From positions 1 through 41,916 of the forward strand of contig CASELQ010000004.1 of NCBI GenBank assembly GCA_949288785.1: a stretch of DNA of 41,916 nucleotides, read 5' to 3'. Of this stretch, positions 1-8,689 are shown piece by piece. Both the position numbers and the translations under genes were made by a program. The stretch's first letter is position 1. Every line of letters starts with the position of its first letter. The notes under the pieces were generated by a model. That model was not told the origin of the DNA and ran no database searches. It saw only the letters and a program-made list of their open reading frames with translations. The stretch comes from an uncultured Eubacteriales bacterium. GTDB lineage: Bacteria > Bacillota > Clostridia > Christensenellales > Borkfalkiaceae.

Positions 1-37
1 AACATATTGAAAGAAAAACCATTGGAGGATAAATATT

Positions 38-1585
38 ATGGGCTTACTATTGGCGAATGACGGCGCTACGGCAACGAATTTCGCATCCGTGGAAGTATGG
101 GATCTGTTGATCCAAATTTTCATACTTGCGGGCTTTTTGTTGCTCGGTAATATAGTGAGGCGAAAAGTGCCGTTCATAAGAAAGGCTCTGATCCCCACGT
201 CGCTCATAGGCGGGCTGTTTCTGCTCTTGTGGAAACTGATACCCACCGTGGGGGACTGGATAAACAAACAGACCATGGAAGTTATCACCTACCACTGCCT
301 GGCGATAGGCTTTATAGCGCTGGCGTTAAAGAAGGGCAAAAAGGAGGTGCGCCAGTCCAAGGAAAAGAAAAGGCAGGCTACGAAAGCCGTGCTTGAAACG
401 GGCGTATTACAGGGCGCTGTGTACATAATGCAGGGTATGCTGGGGCTGGTTGTAACGATTATCCTGTGCGTAACCACCGGCTTTTTCGCGGGCGGCGGCG
501 TAATACTTGCGCTGGGCTTCGGCCAGGGCACGGGGCAGGCGCTCACGTTCGGCTCGCTGTATGAAACGGATTACGGTTTTTACGGCGGGGCTACTTTCGG
601 CGCCACGATAGCGTCGATAGGCTTTGCGGTTGCTTCGGTCGTAGGCGTGGTGTATATGAACATACTGCGCAAAAAGGGTAAGTTAAGGGTGCGCGGCAAG
701 GGGAAAGACTATCAGGAAACGCTTGCCGATTACGTTTCGGAAAACGAAATACCCAACACCGAAGCGGTGGATAAACTCACCATAAACGTGTGCATAGTAG
801 CGCTGTGCTACTGCATAGTTTACCTCATCATGCGGCTTGTGGGGCAGTGGACCAACATGATATGGGGCTTTAACTTCCTCGTGGGCACTCTCATTGCCGT
901 GGCGGTGCGCTCGGGCATAAAGTTTTTCCAGAAAATAAAATGGATTCACCGCGACCCCACCAACAACTTTTTGCTGGACAGGATAAGCGGGCTTGCGTTC
1001 GACATAATGATAATAGCGGGCGTGGGCGCAATAGATCTTACGGAACTTTCCACCATGTGGTGGCAGATACTCATCCTTTGCGTGGTCGGCACTATAAGCA
1101 CGTTTATATACGTACGTCTTGCCTGCAACACCATACATAAGGGTTATGAGGACGAAGGGTTTTTCACCCTGTTCGGCACGCTTACGGGTACGGCGAGCAA
1201 CGGTATGATACTTTTAAGGGAAATAGACCCGCAGTATGAGACCCCCGCCGCAACAAACCTTGTTTTGTCGGGGCTGCCCACGATAGTTTTCGCGGGCGGG
1301 CTGCTGGTGCTCCTCAATTACTGTCCGATAGGACTTAAAGAATCTATAATAAGCGCGGCGATACTTTTCGCGGCGTTCGTGGTGTTTACCCTGGTGTTAT
1401 TCAGAACCAAGATATTCAGGCGCAAAAAAGCCGCGCCCGCGGCGGCGGGCGCCCAAGGGGTACCCCTTGATGCGGAAAGTTCAGACGTTGCCGATAGTAT
1501 AACGCAGGAAGTTTCCGAAGGCGGCGCGGCCGCTCCGAAAGATATTTCATCGGACGGCGCTTCGCAGTCGGATGACGGCAAATAA
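38..1585 (+). CDS. GltS-like sodium/glutamate symporter family protein
   Basis: Polytopic membrane protein of 515 residues. It probably imports glutamate or a related anion with sodium at the cytoplasmic membrane. About ten hydrophobic segments are visible. The stretch GQGTGQALTFGSLYE near residues 162-176, followed by YGFYGGATFG, resembles the glycine-rich signature of GltS transporters. E. coli GltS is about 400 residues. This protein is longer because of a charged insert near residues 98-115 and a hydrophilic Ala/Ser/Asp-rich tail of about 50 residues after the last membrane segment. A GGAGG box lies 11 bases before the ATG. The gene stands alone here and ends before a bidirectional terminator; its promoter lies outside the window. 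Substrate is inferred from family only. Confidence 0.7.
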   Translation: MGLLLANDGATATNFASVEVWDLLIQIFILAGFLLLGNIVRRKVPFIRKALIPTSLIGGLFLLLWKLIPTVGDWINKQTMEVITYHCLAIGFIALALKKGKKEVRQSKEKKRQATKAVLETGVLQGAVYIMQGMLGLVVTIILCVTTGFFAGGGVILALGFGQGTGQALTFGSLYETDYGFYGGATFGATIASIGFAVASVVGVVYMNILRKKGKLRVRGKGKDYQETLADYVSENEIPNTEAVDKLTINVCIVALCYCIVYLIMRLVGQWTNMIWGFNFLVGTLIAVAVRSGIKFFQKIKWIHRDPTNNFLLDRISGLAFDIMIIAGVGAIDLTELSTMWWQILILCVVGTISTFIYVRLACNTIHKGYEDEGFFTLFGTLTGTASNGMILLREIDPQYETPAATNLVLSGLPTIVFAGGLLVLLNYCPIGLKESIISAAILFAAFVVFTLVLFRTKIFRRKKAAPAAAGAQGVPLDAESSDVADSITQEVSEGGAAAPKDISSDGASQSDDGK

Positions 1586-1684
1586 TAAAGGGCGATAAAA
1601 GTAATTACCTGATAAACGGACGGTAAGATTATAGCGCAAAAAATCTTAAATAAAATTATAACGAAAATAAAGTTATAAAACGAA

Positions 1685-1722
1685 AACAAAAACCGGGGCG
1701 GAATATCCGTCCCGGTTTTTCT
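1685..1722. terminator. Bidirectional rho-independent terminator
   Basis: A 10-bp stem (1693-1702 with 1706-1715, one G-U pair, 3-base loop) is flanked by T5 on the plus side and by an A-rich run (1683-1692) that reads as a T-run on the minus strand. It can end the symporter gene on the plus strand and the SRP RNA on the minus strand. Confidence 0.85.
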
Positions 1723-1741
1723 CAAAAAAACCGCGCATCTT

Positions 1742-1996
1742 TTATTGACAGACGCCGCCGAAGCGTTAGCTATACAGGTAACTCCCTCAAAGCTACCTTA
1801 TGGCACACGAGCCTTACCGTTTAGTGCTGCTGCATCCCTGCTCTGACACGGTTCGCGGGGGCGCGTTGCATAAGACCTTGATATCAACATCCCTTATAAA
1901 ACGCAGCCTTCCACGGCGAAAGCCTCTAAAAGCATTCTGCTCCGCTAAGCGAATTGCGGATAACAGGGCATCGCTGACTCCCCGCATAGCGCGGCT
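1742..1996 (-). ncRNA. ffs: SRP RNA (long Gram-positive type, 4.5S/6S-like)
   Basis: The minus strand holds the SRP domain IV motif. It reads GTCAGA, then a GCA/TGC stem closed by a GGGA tetraloop, then AGCAGCACTAA (plus-strand positions 1824-1846). This matches the helix 8 pattern that binds Ffh/SRP54 in co-translational targeting of membrane proteins. About 150 bases lie on the 5' side with small hairpins (for example CCGC/GCGG), and about 80 on the 3' side. The length of about 255 nt fits the Bacillus/Clostridium form with an Alu domain rather than the short 4.5S form. A TTGCTT-17-TAGAAT promoter sits just upstream, and the shared terminator at 1685-1722 lies downstream. Both ends are approximate. 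Oddity: the position usually G before the apical stem (CAGG) is A here. Confidence 0.85.
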
Positions 1997-2001
1997 AATA
2001 T

Positions 2002-2030
2002 ATTCTAACCCAAAACAAAAAGAAAAGCAA
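2002..2030 (-). promoter_or_regulatory. Sigma-A promoter of the SRP RNA
   Basis: On the minus strand, TTGCTT (2025-2030) is separated by 17 bases from TAGAAT (2002-2007), placing the transcript start near 1995, just before the structured RNA. Confidence 0.75.
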
Positions 2031-2069
2031 GTTATTTACGCAAAAAAACAAAATTAAACGGAAATTGAC

Positions 2070-2098
2070 TTTACAAAATCGACAAATATCTTTATACT
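2070..2098 (+). promoter_or_regulatory. Sigma-A promoter of ileS
   Basis: TTTACA (2070-2075), 17 bases, TATACT (2093-2098). The predicted leader is only about 50 nt, too short for a T-box. It holds a GC-rich hairpin (about 2119-2142) just before the SD sequence. Confidence 0.7.
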
Positions 2099-2154
2099 AT
2101 ATTAAGAATATAACAATATAAAGGGGCGCGGCGGCGCCTTTTTCGGAGCGTAGC

Positions 2155-5100
2155 ATGAGTAAAGATCCAAAGCGCAGCATGTATAAAAAAGTAGATACCT
2201 CCCTCGATTTTGCGGGGCGGGAGCAGGAAGTGCTTAAATTCTGGAAAGAGAACGGCATTTTCGAGGCTAACGAAAAAGAGAACGAGGGGAACAGGGAGTT
2301 CACCTTTTACGACGGGCCGCCCACGGCGAACGGCAAGCCGCACATAGGGCATATTTTAACGCGCGTGATAAAGGACATAATACCGCGTTACCGCGTAATG
2401 AAGGGGGAGCACTGTTTAAGAAAAGCCGGGTGGGATACGCACGGCCTTCCCGTAGAGTTAGAGGTGGAAAAGGCGCTGGGGATAGACGGAAAGCAGGAGA
2501 TAGAAAAATACGGCATAGAGCCCTTTATAAAAAAGTGCAAGGAAAGCGTGTGGAAATATAAGGGCGAATGGGAAAAGATGAGCGAGCGCGTGGGTTATTG
2601 GGCGGATATGGAACACCCCTATATAACCTATGACGATAATTATATAGAGTCCGTGTGGTGGGCGCTTAAAACCATAGCATCAAAGGGACTTTTATATAAG
2701 GGCTATAAAATAGTGCCCTATTGCCCGCGCTGCGGCACGGCGCTTTCTTCGCACGAGGTGGCGCAGGGGTATAAGGACGTAAAGGAAACTTCGGTCATCG
2801 CCCGCTTTAAGGTAAAGGGGCGGGAGAACGCGTATTTTCTCGCCTGGACCACCACGCCGTGGACGTTGCCTTCAAACGTGTGCCTTTGCATGAACCCGGA
2901 TGAAGATTATGCCGAAATAAAGGCGGAGGACGGGTGCGTATATATTCTTGCCAAGGCGCTCATAACCCGGTACTTTGAAAATTACGAGATCCTTTCCGTC
3001 AAAAAGGGCAGGGAGTACGAAAACGCGGAATACGAGCCGCTCTTCGATTTTACCGCCCCCGCCGCCGAAAAGAACAAAAAGATATTTATAGTGGTAACGG
3101 ACGGGTACGTTACCATGGAAGACGGCACCGGCATAGTCCACAACGCGCCCGCCTTCGGCGAGGACGACGCGAGGGTGTGTAAAGACCGGGGCGTGGCTTT
3201 CGTGAACCTTGTGGATACCCGCGGCAGAATGACCGGGCAGGCGGGCAAGTTTGCGGGCCTTTTCGTAAAGGACGCCGATAAGGAAGTAATAAAGGACTTA
3301 AAGGAGCGGGGGCTTTTGTTTAAAGAACTGCCGTTCGAACACAGTTATCCCTTCTGCTGGCGGTGCGATACTCCGCTCATCTACTATGCCCGCAGCAGCT
3401 GGTTTATAAAAATGACGGCTGTAAAGGACAGGCTGCTTGCCGCCAACGATTCAGTTAACTGGATACCGGACACCATCAAAAAGGGCAGGATGGGGAACTT
3501 TTTGGAAAACGTAATAGACTGGGGCATCTCGAGAGAGCGGTATTGGGGCACGCCCCTTCCCGTGTGGGTGTGCGACAAGTGCGGCAAAGTGCACGTAATG
3601 GGCAGCAAACAGGAGTTAAAGGACCTCTGCCATATAGAAGGGGATATAGAACTGCACCGCCCGTATATAGACGGATGCACCTTTAAATGCGATTGCGGCG
3701 GCACCTTCGTGCGCGAAAAAGAGGTTATAGACTGCTGGTTCGATTCGGGCTCCATGCCGTTTGCGCAGTTCCACTATCCGTTCGAGAACAAGGAACTGTT
3801 TGAAAAGCATTTCCCCGCGGACTTTATTTCGGAGGCGATAGACCAGACCCGCGGCTGGTTTTATACGTTGCTTGCCATATCGACATTGCTGTTTGACAAA
3901 GCGCCCTTCAAAAACTGCATAGTTTTAGGGCACGTGAACGACAAGAACGGCATAAAGATGAGCAAGCACAAGGGCAACGTGGTGGACCCCTGGTCGGTGC
4001 TCGATAAACAGGGGGCGGACGCGGTGAGATGGTATTTCTATACGGGTTCGGCGCCCTGGCTGCCTTCTCGTTTTTATGAGGAAGCCGTGTCCGAAGCGCA
4101 GAGAAAGTTCATGGGTACCCTCTGGAATACCTATGCCTTTTTCGTGCTGTATGCGGAAATCGATAAATACGACCCGTCAGAGTATTGTCTTAAAGGCTGC
4201 CGCCTTACGCTTATGGACAGGTGGCTTTTAAGCAAACTGAACACGCTTATAAAGACGGTGGACAAAGGGCTTTCGGAATACGACATAACGGGCAGCGCCC
4301 GCGCTATCGCCGCCTTTACGGACGAACTTTCCAACTGGTACGTCCGCCGCGGCAGAGAAAGGTATTGGGGGCACGGCATGACGAAGGATAAGGCGGCGGC
4401 ATACACCGTGCTTTACACCGCGCTCGTAACTCTCTCTAAACTTTGCGCGCCCTTCACGCCCTTTATGGCGGAAAGTATGTACGGCAACCTCGTGCCCGCG
4501 TTTTATAAGGACGCACCCGTATCGGTGCACCTTACCTCTTTCCCCGCGGCGGACGAAAGCGCCATAGATACAAAGCTTGAAGAGGATATGCAAAACGTCC
4601 TGGATATAGTGGCTCTCGGCCGGGCGTGCAGAAACGCATCCAACATAAAAAACCGCCAGCCGCTCGCAAGGGCTTTCGTGTGCACCGAGCGCAATATAAG
4701 TTTAACGGGCGATATGCTGGATATCGCAAAAGAAGAACTGAACGTAAAGGAAATAGAGCGGCTTGAAAACGCTTCCCGTTTCGTGTCCTACAAAATAAAG
4801 CCGCAGTTAAAGACGTTGGGTCCCAAATACGGCGCTAAGCTTAATAAGATAAGGCAGTATTTTGAAAACTGTCCCGCCGCCGAGATAGTGGAAACGGTAA
4901 AGGGCGGCAAGGTTTACCGCGCCGAGTACGAGGGGGACTTTTTCGAGTTTGCATTAGAAGATTTGCAGATATTCTCCGACAGTGCGGAAGGATATTTCTC
5001 GGCGTCAGACAGCGGGCTTACCGTGGTGCTGGACACCCGGCTGACAAAAGACCTTATTGCCGAGGGCACCGAGCGCGAACTCATATCCAAAATACAGTCC

Positions 5101-5310
5101 CTCAGAAAAGAAGCGGGCTTTGAAGTAACCGACAGGATAAATATTTGTTACGTTACCCAAAGCAAAGAGATAAAGCAGGCGCTTGAAAAGGGCAGGGAAC
5201 TTAAAAACGTGGTGCTTGCCGCGGGCGTCAAAGAGGGCGAAGGCGCGGGATATACGAAAGATATAGAGGTAAACGGCAGTACCTGCCGCATATCTTTGGA
5301 GAGGCTTTAA
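2155..5310 (+). CDS. ileS: Isoleucyl-tRNA synthetase (long, IleRS2-like)
   Basis: Charges tRNA-Ile with isoleucine in the cytoplasm. It is a class I synthetase with the HIGH motif at residues 63-66 (context GKPHIGHIL) and KMSKH at about 601-605 (GIKMSKHKGN). Cys-pair motifs CPRC (about 189) and CDKC (about 472) are visible, and an editing domain lies between the two halves of the Rossmann fold. The length of 1051 residues and the phrase WDTHGLPVELEVEK fit the long IleRS2 type, which as a family is associated with mupirocin tolerance; this has not been tested here. An SD-like GGAG precedes ATG 2155. Only 4 bases separate its stop from the next gene, so the methyltransferase and pseudouridine synthase are probably co-transcribed. 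No T-box leader is seen. Confidence 0.95.
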   Translation: MSKDPKRSMYKKVDTSLDFAGREQEVLKFWKENGIFEANEKENEGNREFTFYDGPPTANGKPHIGHILTRVIKDIIPRYRVMKGEHCLRKAGWDTHGLPVELEVEKALGIDGKQEIEKYGIEPFIKKCKESVWKYKGEWEKMSERVGYWADMEHPYITYDDNYIESVWWALKTIASKGLLYKGYKIVPYCPRCGTALSSHEVAQGYKDVKETSVIARFKVKGRENAYFLAWTTTPWTLPSNVCLCMNPDEDYAEIKAEDGCVYILAKALITRYFENYEILSVKKGREYENAEYEPLFDFTAPAAEKNKKIFIVVTDGYVTMEDGTGIVHNAPAFGEDDARVCKDRGVAFVNLVDTRGRMTGQAGKFAGLFVKDADKEVIKDLKERGLLFKELPFEHSYPFCWRCDTPLIYYARSSWFIKMTAVKDRLLAANDSVNWIPDTIKKGRMGNFLENVIDWGISRERYWGTPLPVWVCDKCGKVHVMGSKQELKDLCHIEGDIELHRPYIDGCTFKCDCGGTFVREKEVIDCWFDSGSMPFAQFHYPFENKELFEKHFPADFISEAIDQTRGWFYTLLAISTLLFDKAPFKNCIVLGHVNDKNGIKMSKHKGNVVDPWSVLDKQGADAVRWYFYTGSAPWLPSRFYEEAVSEAQRKFMGTLWNTYAFFVLYAEIDKYDPSEYCLKGCRLTLMDRWLLSKLNTLIKTVDKGLSEYDITGSARAIAAFTDELSNWYVRRGRERYWGHGMTKDKAAAYTVLYTALVTLSKLCAPFTPFMAESMYGNLVPAFYKDAPVSVHLTSFPAADESAIDTKLEEDMQNVLDIVALGRACRNASNIKNRQPLARAFVCTERNISLTGDMLDIAKEELNVKEIERLENASRFVSYKIKPQLKTLGPKYGAKLNKIRQYFENCPAAEIVETVKGGKVYRAEYEGDFFEFALEDLQIFSDSAEGYFSASDSGLTVVLDTRLTKDLIAEGTERELISKIQSLRKEAGFEVTDRINICYVTQSKEIKQALEKGRELKNVVLAAGVKEGEGAGYTKDIEVNGSTCRISLERL

Positions 5311-5314
5311 CGCT

Positions 5315-6178
5315 ATGAACGCCGCCGAATGGAAGGAATATTCCGTTATCGCCACGGGAGACGGGTATAAGCTCGAGCGCTGGGGCGATATAGTGCTTTT
5401 GCGCCCGGACCCGCAGGTGATATGGAAGAGCGCGGAGAATATGGAAAAGTATCCCGGGCTTGCCGCGAAATACGTGCGCAGCAGTTCGGGCGGCGGGAGA
5501 TGGGAGTATTTTAAAAAGATACCCGCGGAATGGGTGATAGGCTATAAAAATCTTAAATTCAAAGTAAAACCCATGGGCTTTAAGCACACGGGGCTTTTCC
5601 CGGAGCAGGCTGTAAACTGGGAGGAGATGGCGCGGCTCATACTTTCCGCCGGGCGGGAGATAAACGTTTTGAACCTGTTTGCCTACACGGGAGGCGCAAC
5701 GGTTGCGTGCGCGGCAGCGGGGGCAAAAGTCTGCCATGTGGACGCAGCTAAGGCAATGGTGGAGCGGGCAAAGGAAAACGCCGCTCTTTCGGGGCTTTCC
5801 GGCGCGCCTATAAGATATATAGTGGACGATTGCGTTAAATTCGTGGAGAGGGAGATCCGCCGCGGCAGAAAGTACGATGCGGTCATCATGGACCCGCCCT
5901 CTTACGGCAGGGGGCCTTCGGGCGAAATGTGGAAGTTAGAGAGCGAACTGTACGGGTTTTGCGAACTGTGCGAAAGGGTGCTTTCGGATAATCCGCTTTT
6001 CTTTCTCATAAACAGTTATACCACGGGGTTGCAGCCCCAGGTGATGAAAAATATTTTAGAGCTTGCCGTAAGGCGCCGCCGCGGCGGCAGCACAAAGGCT
6101 TACGAAGTGGGGCTTAAAACCCTTGAAGAAGGCATAATACTGCCGTGCGGAAACAGCGGCATGTGGATAAACGGATAA
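5315..6178 (+). CDS. Class I SAM-dependent methyltransferase, RlmI-like
   Basis: 287-residue predicted RNA methyltransferase. The SAM-binding loop NLFAYTGGAT lies near residues 119-128. An acidic residue ends the next strand (HVDAAKAMV), and the DPPSYG motif IV is at about 192-197. These features resemble the catalytic domain of the RlmI/RlmK 23S rRNA cytosine/guanine methyltransferase group. The usual N-terminal PUA domain is replaced by a shorter region with the phrase KIPAEW. GGAG lies 13 bases before the ATG, and the start falls 4 bases after the ileS stop. It sits between ileS and a pseudouridine synthase, which suggests an RNA-modification job. The target base cannot be told from sequence. 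Confidence 0.8.
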   Translation: MNAAEWKEYSVIATGDGYKLERWGDIVLLRPDPQVIWKSAENMEKYPGLAAKYVRSSSGGGRWEYFKKIPAEWVIGYKNLKFKVKPMGFKHTGLFPEQAVNWEEMARLILSAGREINVLNLFAYTGGATVACAAAGAKVCHVDAAKAMVERAKENAALSGLSGAPIRYIVDDCVKFVEREIRRGRKYDAVIMDPPSYGRGPSGEMWKLESELYGFCELCERVLSDNPLFFLINSYTTGLQPQVMKNILELAVRRRRGGSTKAYEVGLKTLEEGIILPCGNSGMWING

Positions 6179-6180
6179 TT

Positions 6181-6891
6181 ATGGAAGAACTTACCGTACT
6201 TTACGAAGACAATCATGTGATAGTGGTTTTAAAACCGCAGAACGTCCCCACCTGTGAGGATGACAGTAAGGACCCCGATATGCTCAATATCATAAAGGGG
6301 TATATAAAGGAAAAGTACAATAAGCCCGGCAACGTATATTTAGGGCTTGTGCACCGGCTGGACAGGCCTACCGGCGGGGTGATGGTGTTTGCAAAATCGG
6401 GCAAAGCCGCGGCGCGCCTATCGGAGCAAATGCGGGAAGGCGGGTTTGAAAAGCGGTATATGGCGGTACTTTCCGCCGTCCCCAAAGAGGAGAGCGCCAC
6501 GCTTACCCACTACATGAAAAAAAATTCGGTGAACAATATGGTATACGTGTGCCCGCCCACGGAGAGCGGCGCGCGCCTTGCCCGGCTGGAATATAAAGTG
6601 CTTTCCGAAAAGGGCGGGCTTGCCCTTGCGGAGGTAAAACTGCACACGGGCAGGAGCCACCAGATACGCGTGCAGATGAACGCGATAGGCTGCCCCGTTT
6701 ACGGGGACATGCGTTACGGCGGGGAAAAGGCGAAAAAAGGGCACCTTGCGCTGTGGGCTTATTACCTTTCTTTCCACCACCCCGTAAGTAAGGAAAAAAT
6801 GGTGTTCCGCGTGCAGCCCCCGAAAGAGCTTTTCCCGTGGAGCGCGTTCGATACCGAAAGTTCGGTTACAATAATTAAACCGGGGTTTTGA
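6181..6891 (+). CDS. RluA-family pseudouridine synthase
   Basis: 236-residue enzyme that converts uridine to pseudouridine in rRNA or tRNA. The catalytic motif HRLDRPTGG is at residues 58-66, with the aspartate at 61. The later family signature LHTGRSHQIRVQ is also present. There is no S4 domain at the N-terminus, so it is a single-domain form. The ATG at 6181 was chosen because MEELTVLYEDNHVIVV is the usual family start and it begins two bases after the preceding stop. An upstream ATG at 6145 would overlap the methyltransferase. It is the third gene of the ileS transcription unit and is followed by a strong terminator. Confidence 0.9.
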   Translation: MEELTVLYEDNHVIVVLKPQNVPTCEDDSKDPDMLNIIKGYIKEKYNKPGNVYLGLVHRLDRPTGGVMVFAKSGKAAARLSEQMREGGFEKRYMAVLSAVPKEESATLTHYMKKNSVNNMVYVCPPTESGARLARLEYKVLSEKGGLALAEVKLHTGRSHQIRVQMNAIGCPVYGDMRYGGEKAKKGHLALWAYYLSFHHPVSKEKMVFRVQPPKELFPWSAFDTESSVTIIKPGF

Positions 6892-6954
6892 GGGAGCAGT
6901 CGGTTATTCCGATAATTCAGCAAAATTCCGATATGTGTTTTGAAAAATTTAACC

Positions 6955-6996
6955 CTGCTCCGCACGCAAAATATTTTGCGTGCGGAGCAGTTTTTT
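6955..6996 (+). terminator. Rho-independent terminator after the ileS operon
   Basis: A perfect 17-bp inverted repeat (6955-6971 with 6974-6990, TA loop) is followed by T6. Confidence 0.95.
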
Positions 6997-7073
6997 ATTC
7001 GGATTATTTGCGCAGGCAAAAGCGGAATTTACCGCGGGAGTAAAACAAAAGCGGGCAAGCGCGGGGATATCGC

Positions 7074-7102
7074 TTGCGTTTTGGCGCAATAATATTTATA
7101 AT
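7074..7102 (+). promoter_or_regulatory. Promoter of the chrA pair, near-leaderless
   Basis: TTGCGT (7074-7079), 17 bases, TATAAT (7097-7102). The ATG at 7112 lies only 9 bases after the -10 box, so the mRNA would have almost no 5' leader. The -35 box overlaps an inverted repeat GCAAGCG...CGCTTGC (7055-7077) that could be an operator. Confidence 0.6.
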
Positions 7103-7111
7103 AGAAACGGT

Positions 7112-7909
7112 ATGAAAAAACTTTTATTGCTTTTTTGGGAATTTTTTAAGATAGGTCTTTTCACTTTCGGCGGGGGATACGCCATGGTGGCGGTGATAGA
7201 GCGCACCCTGGTGGAAAAGAAAAAGTGGATAGAGCAGGAAGAGTTTATGGACGTTATCGCCATAGCGGAGTCCTCCCCCGGGCCGATTGCAATAAATTCG
7301 GCTACTTATATAGGATATAAAGTAAAGGGGTTTTGGGGCTCGGTGTTCGCCACGTTGGGGGTCGTGCTGCCGTCGCTCATAGTGATATATATAATATCGC
7401 TGTTTTTCGATCAGTTTCTGGCGCTCGAATACGTGGGGTATGCCTTTAAAGGTATTCAGGCGTGCGTGGCGTTTTTAATAGTATCGGCGGGCATAAAGAT
7501 GTTAAAGCCCTTAAAGAAGAACGCCTTTAACATAATTATAATAACGGCGGTAATTGCCGCAATGATAACGCTTGAACTTCTGGCGGCAGATTTTTCCACC
7601 ATTTATCTCATACTGATGGGCGGCGCGCTCGGTATAATAGTTTATTATTGCTCGCGCCTTGCGGCAAAACGTAAAGATAAAAAGGCAATTTCAGCGCAGA
7701 ACGGACAGGAAAACGGCGCTTTCTCGGAGCAGACAGAAAATCTCGCCGAACAGGCAACGCCCCTTTCTTCCGAAAGCGGGTTAAATGAATGTGAGAAATC
7801 TGCAATTTCCCCAATGCCGCAGGAAAACGGCAAGGAGGGCGACAATAAAGACAATAACGTGCAGGCGGAAAGCGGTGAAAATATGAAAAATGCGGAGGAA
7901 AAGAAATAA
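7112..7909 (+). CDS. chrA: Chromate transporter family protein, first half-subunit
   Basis: Membrane protein of the CHR family. The N-terminal signature FFKIGLFTFGGGYAMV is at about residues 11-26, and SSPGPIAINSATYIGY follows at about 51-66. Members move chromate or other small anions; the true substrate in clostridia is not known. The start at 7112 gives the typical family N-terminus. The longer open frame from 6980 begins inside the terminator hairpin. Oddity: after the membrane part (about residue 180) comes a hydrophilic tail of about 85 residues rich in Glu, Asn, Gln, Ser and Lys that is not part of the CHR domain. It overlaps the next gene by one base (TAATG), so the two half-proteins are translationally coupled and probably form a heterodimer. 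Confidence 0.85.
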   Translation: MKKLLLLFWEFFKIGLFTFGGGYAMVAVIERTLVEKKKWIEQEEFMDVIAIAESSPGPIAINSATYIGYKVKGFWGSVFATLGVVLPSLIVIYIISLFFDQFLALEYVGYAFKGIQACVAFLIVSAGIKMLKPLKKNAFNIIIITAVIAAMITLELLAADFSTIYLILMGGALGIIVYYCSRLAAKRKDKKAISAQNGQENGAFSEQTENLAEQATPLSSESGLNECEKSAISPMPQENGKEGDNKDNNVQAESGENMKNAEEKK

Positions 7910-8487
7910 TGAGCGTGCTTTTGGAACTTTTCCTTGTGTTTTTCAAACTCGGGCTTTTCACCTTCGGCGGCGGTTACGCCATGATACCCCTCATTTCGGA
8001 CGAGGTGGTAAACCGCGGCTGGGCAACGGAGGCCGAGATAATGAACCTTATAGCCGTTTCGGAATCCACCCCGGGGCCGATTGCCATAAATATGGCCACG
8101 TTTATAGGCGCTTCGCAGGGCGGGCTTTTGGGGGCGGTGATAGCCACCCTCGGCGTGGTGCTCCCGGCGTTTATAATAATACTTCTCATTGCGTCGGTAA
8201 TAAAAGGGCTGTTGCAGTTTGCGGGCGTAAAGGCGTTTTTATCGGGCGTGCGCCCGGTGGTGGTGGGTCTTATCATATCCACCGGCATAATGCTCGTGGT
8301 TACAGTTATTTTAGGCGTGTCGGCAATAGGGGACCCGGTGCAGTTCGATTATAAGGCGCTTATAATCTTCCTTTTGGTGGCGGGCGTTTCTTTGGGATAC
8401 AAACTGTGGCGTAAAAAGGGCATATCGGTAATTGCGCTCATAATCTTTTCGGCGCTCTTGGGAATGCTGTTTTACGGGGTTTTGTAG
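7909..8487 (+). CDS. chrA: Chromate transporter family protein, second half-subunit
   Basis: 192-residue CHR-family half-protein. The same signature FFKLGLFTFGGGYAM lies near the N-terminus and STPGPIAINMATFIG near residues 50-64. The short-chain CHR proteins of Firmicutes occur as adjacent pairs with opposite membrane topology, and this gene begins on the last base of its partner. It lacks the hydrophilic tail of the first copy. A strong terminator follows. The partner arrangement is established for the family; anion specificity is not visible. Confidence 0.85.
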   Translation: MSVLLELFLVFFKLGLFTFGGGYAMIPLISDEVVNRGWATEAEIMNLIAVSESTPGPIAINMATFIGASQGGLLGAVIATLGVVLPAFIIILLIASVIKGLLQFAGVKAFLSGVRPVVVGLIISTGIMLVVTVILGVSAIGDPVQFDYKALIIFLLVAGVSLGYKLWRKKGISVIALIIFSALLGMLFYGVL

Positions 8488-8531
8488 TTAAACCCGGTAA
8501 ATTCTATTTAAAAACCTTTTAATGTTTCATT

Positions 8532-8573
8532 AAAACTCCCCGTGTAATACTAATCTTTACACGGGGAGTTTTT
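8532..8573. terminator. Rho-independent terminator after chrA pair
   Basis: Long inverted repeat (8532-8547 with 8556-8573, core CTCCCCGTGTAA) ending in T5 on the plus side and flanked by A-rich sequence on the other. Confidence 0.9.
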
Positions 8574-8651
8574 AGTTTGCGTTAAAAACGCTCTGCGTTT
8601 TAAGTTTAACTTTTATTTTACTCGGGTTAAACGGTTTTTTTACATTGCTTA

Positions 8652-8660
8652 TGATATAAT
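8652..8660 (+). promoter_or_regulatory. Extended -10 promoter of the flavodoxin-like gene
   Basis: TGATATAAT is an extended -10 element. No good -35 hexamer is visible at the right distance, only a T-run. The leader would be about 23 nt. Confidence 0.5.
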
Positions 8661-8689
8661 GTTATTAAAATAAATATAGGGCGGGCTTT

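Noticed and set aside
1800..2057. 85-codon plus-strand frame
   Set aside because: It is antisense to the SRP RNA and has no SD.
2099..2154. T-box before ileS
   Set aside because: The leader is about 50 nt and lacks the TGGTACCGCG core; it only has a small hairpin.
6980..7111. N-terminal extension of chrA
   Set aside because: It begins inside the preceding terminator and upstream of the promoter -10 box.
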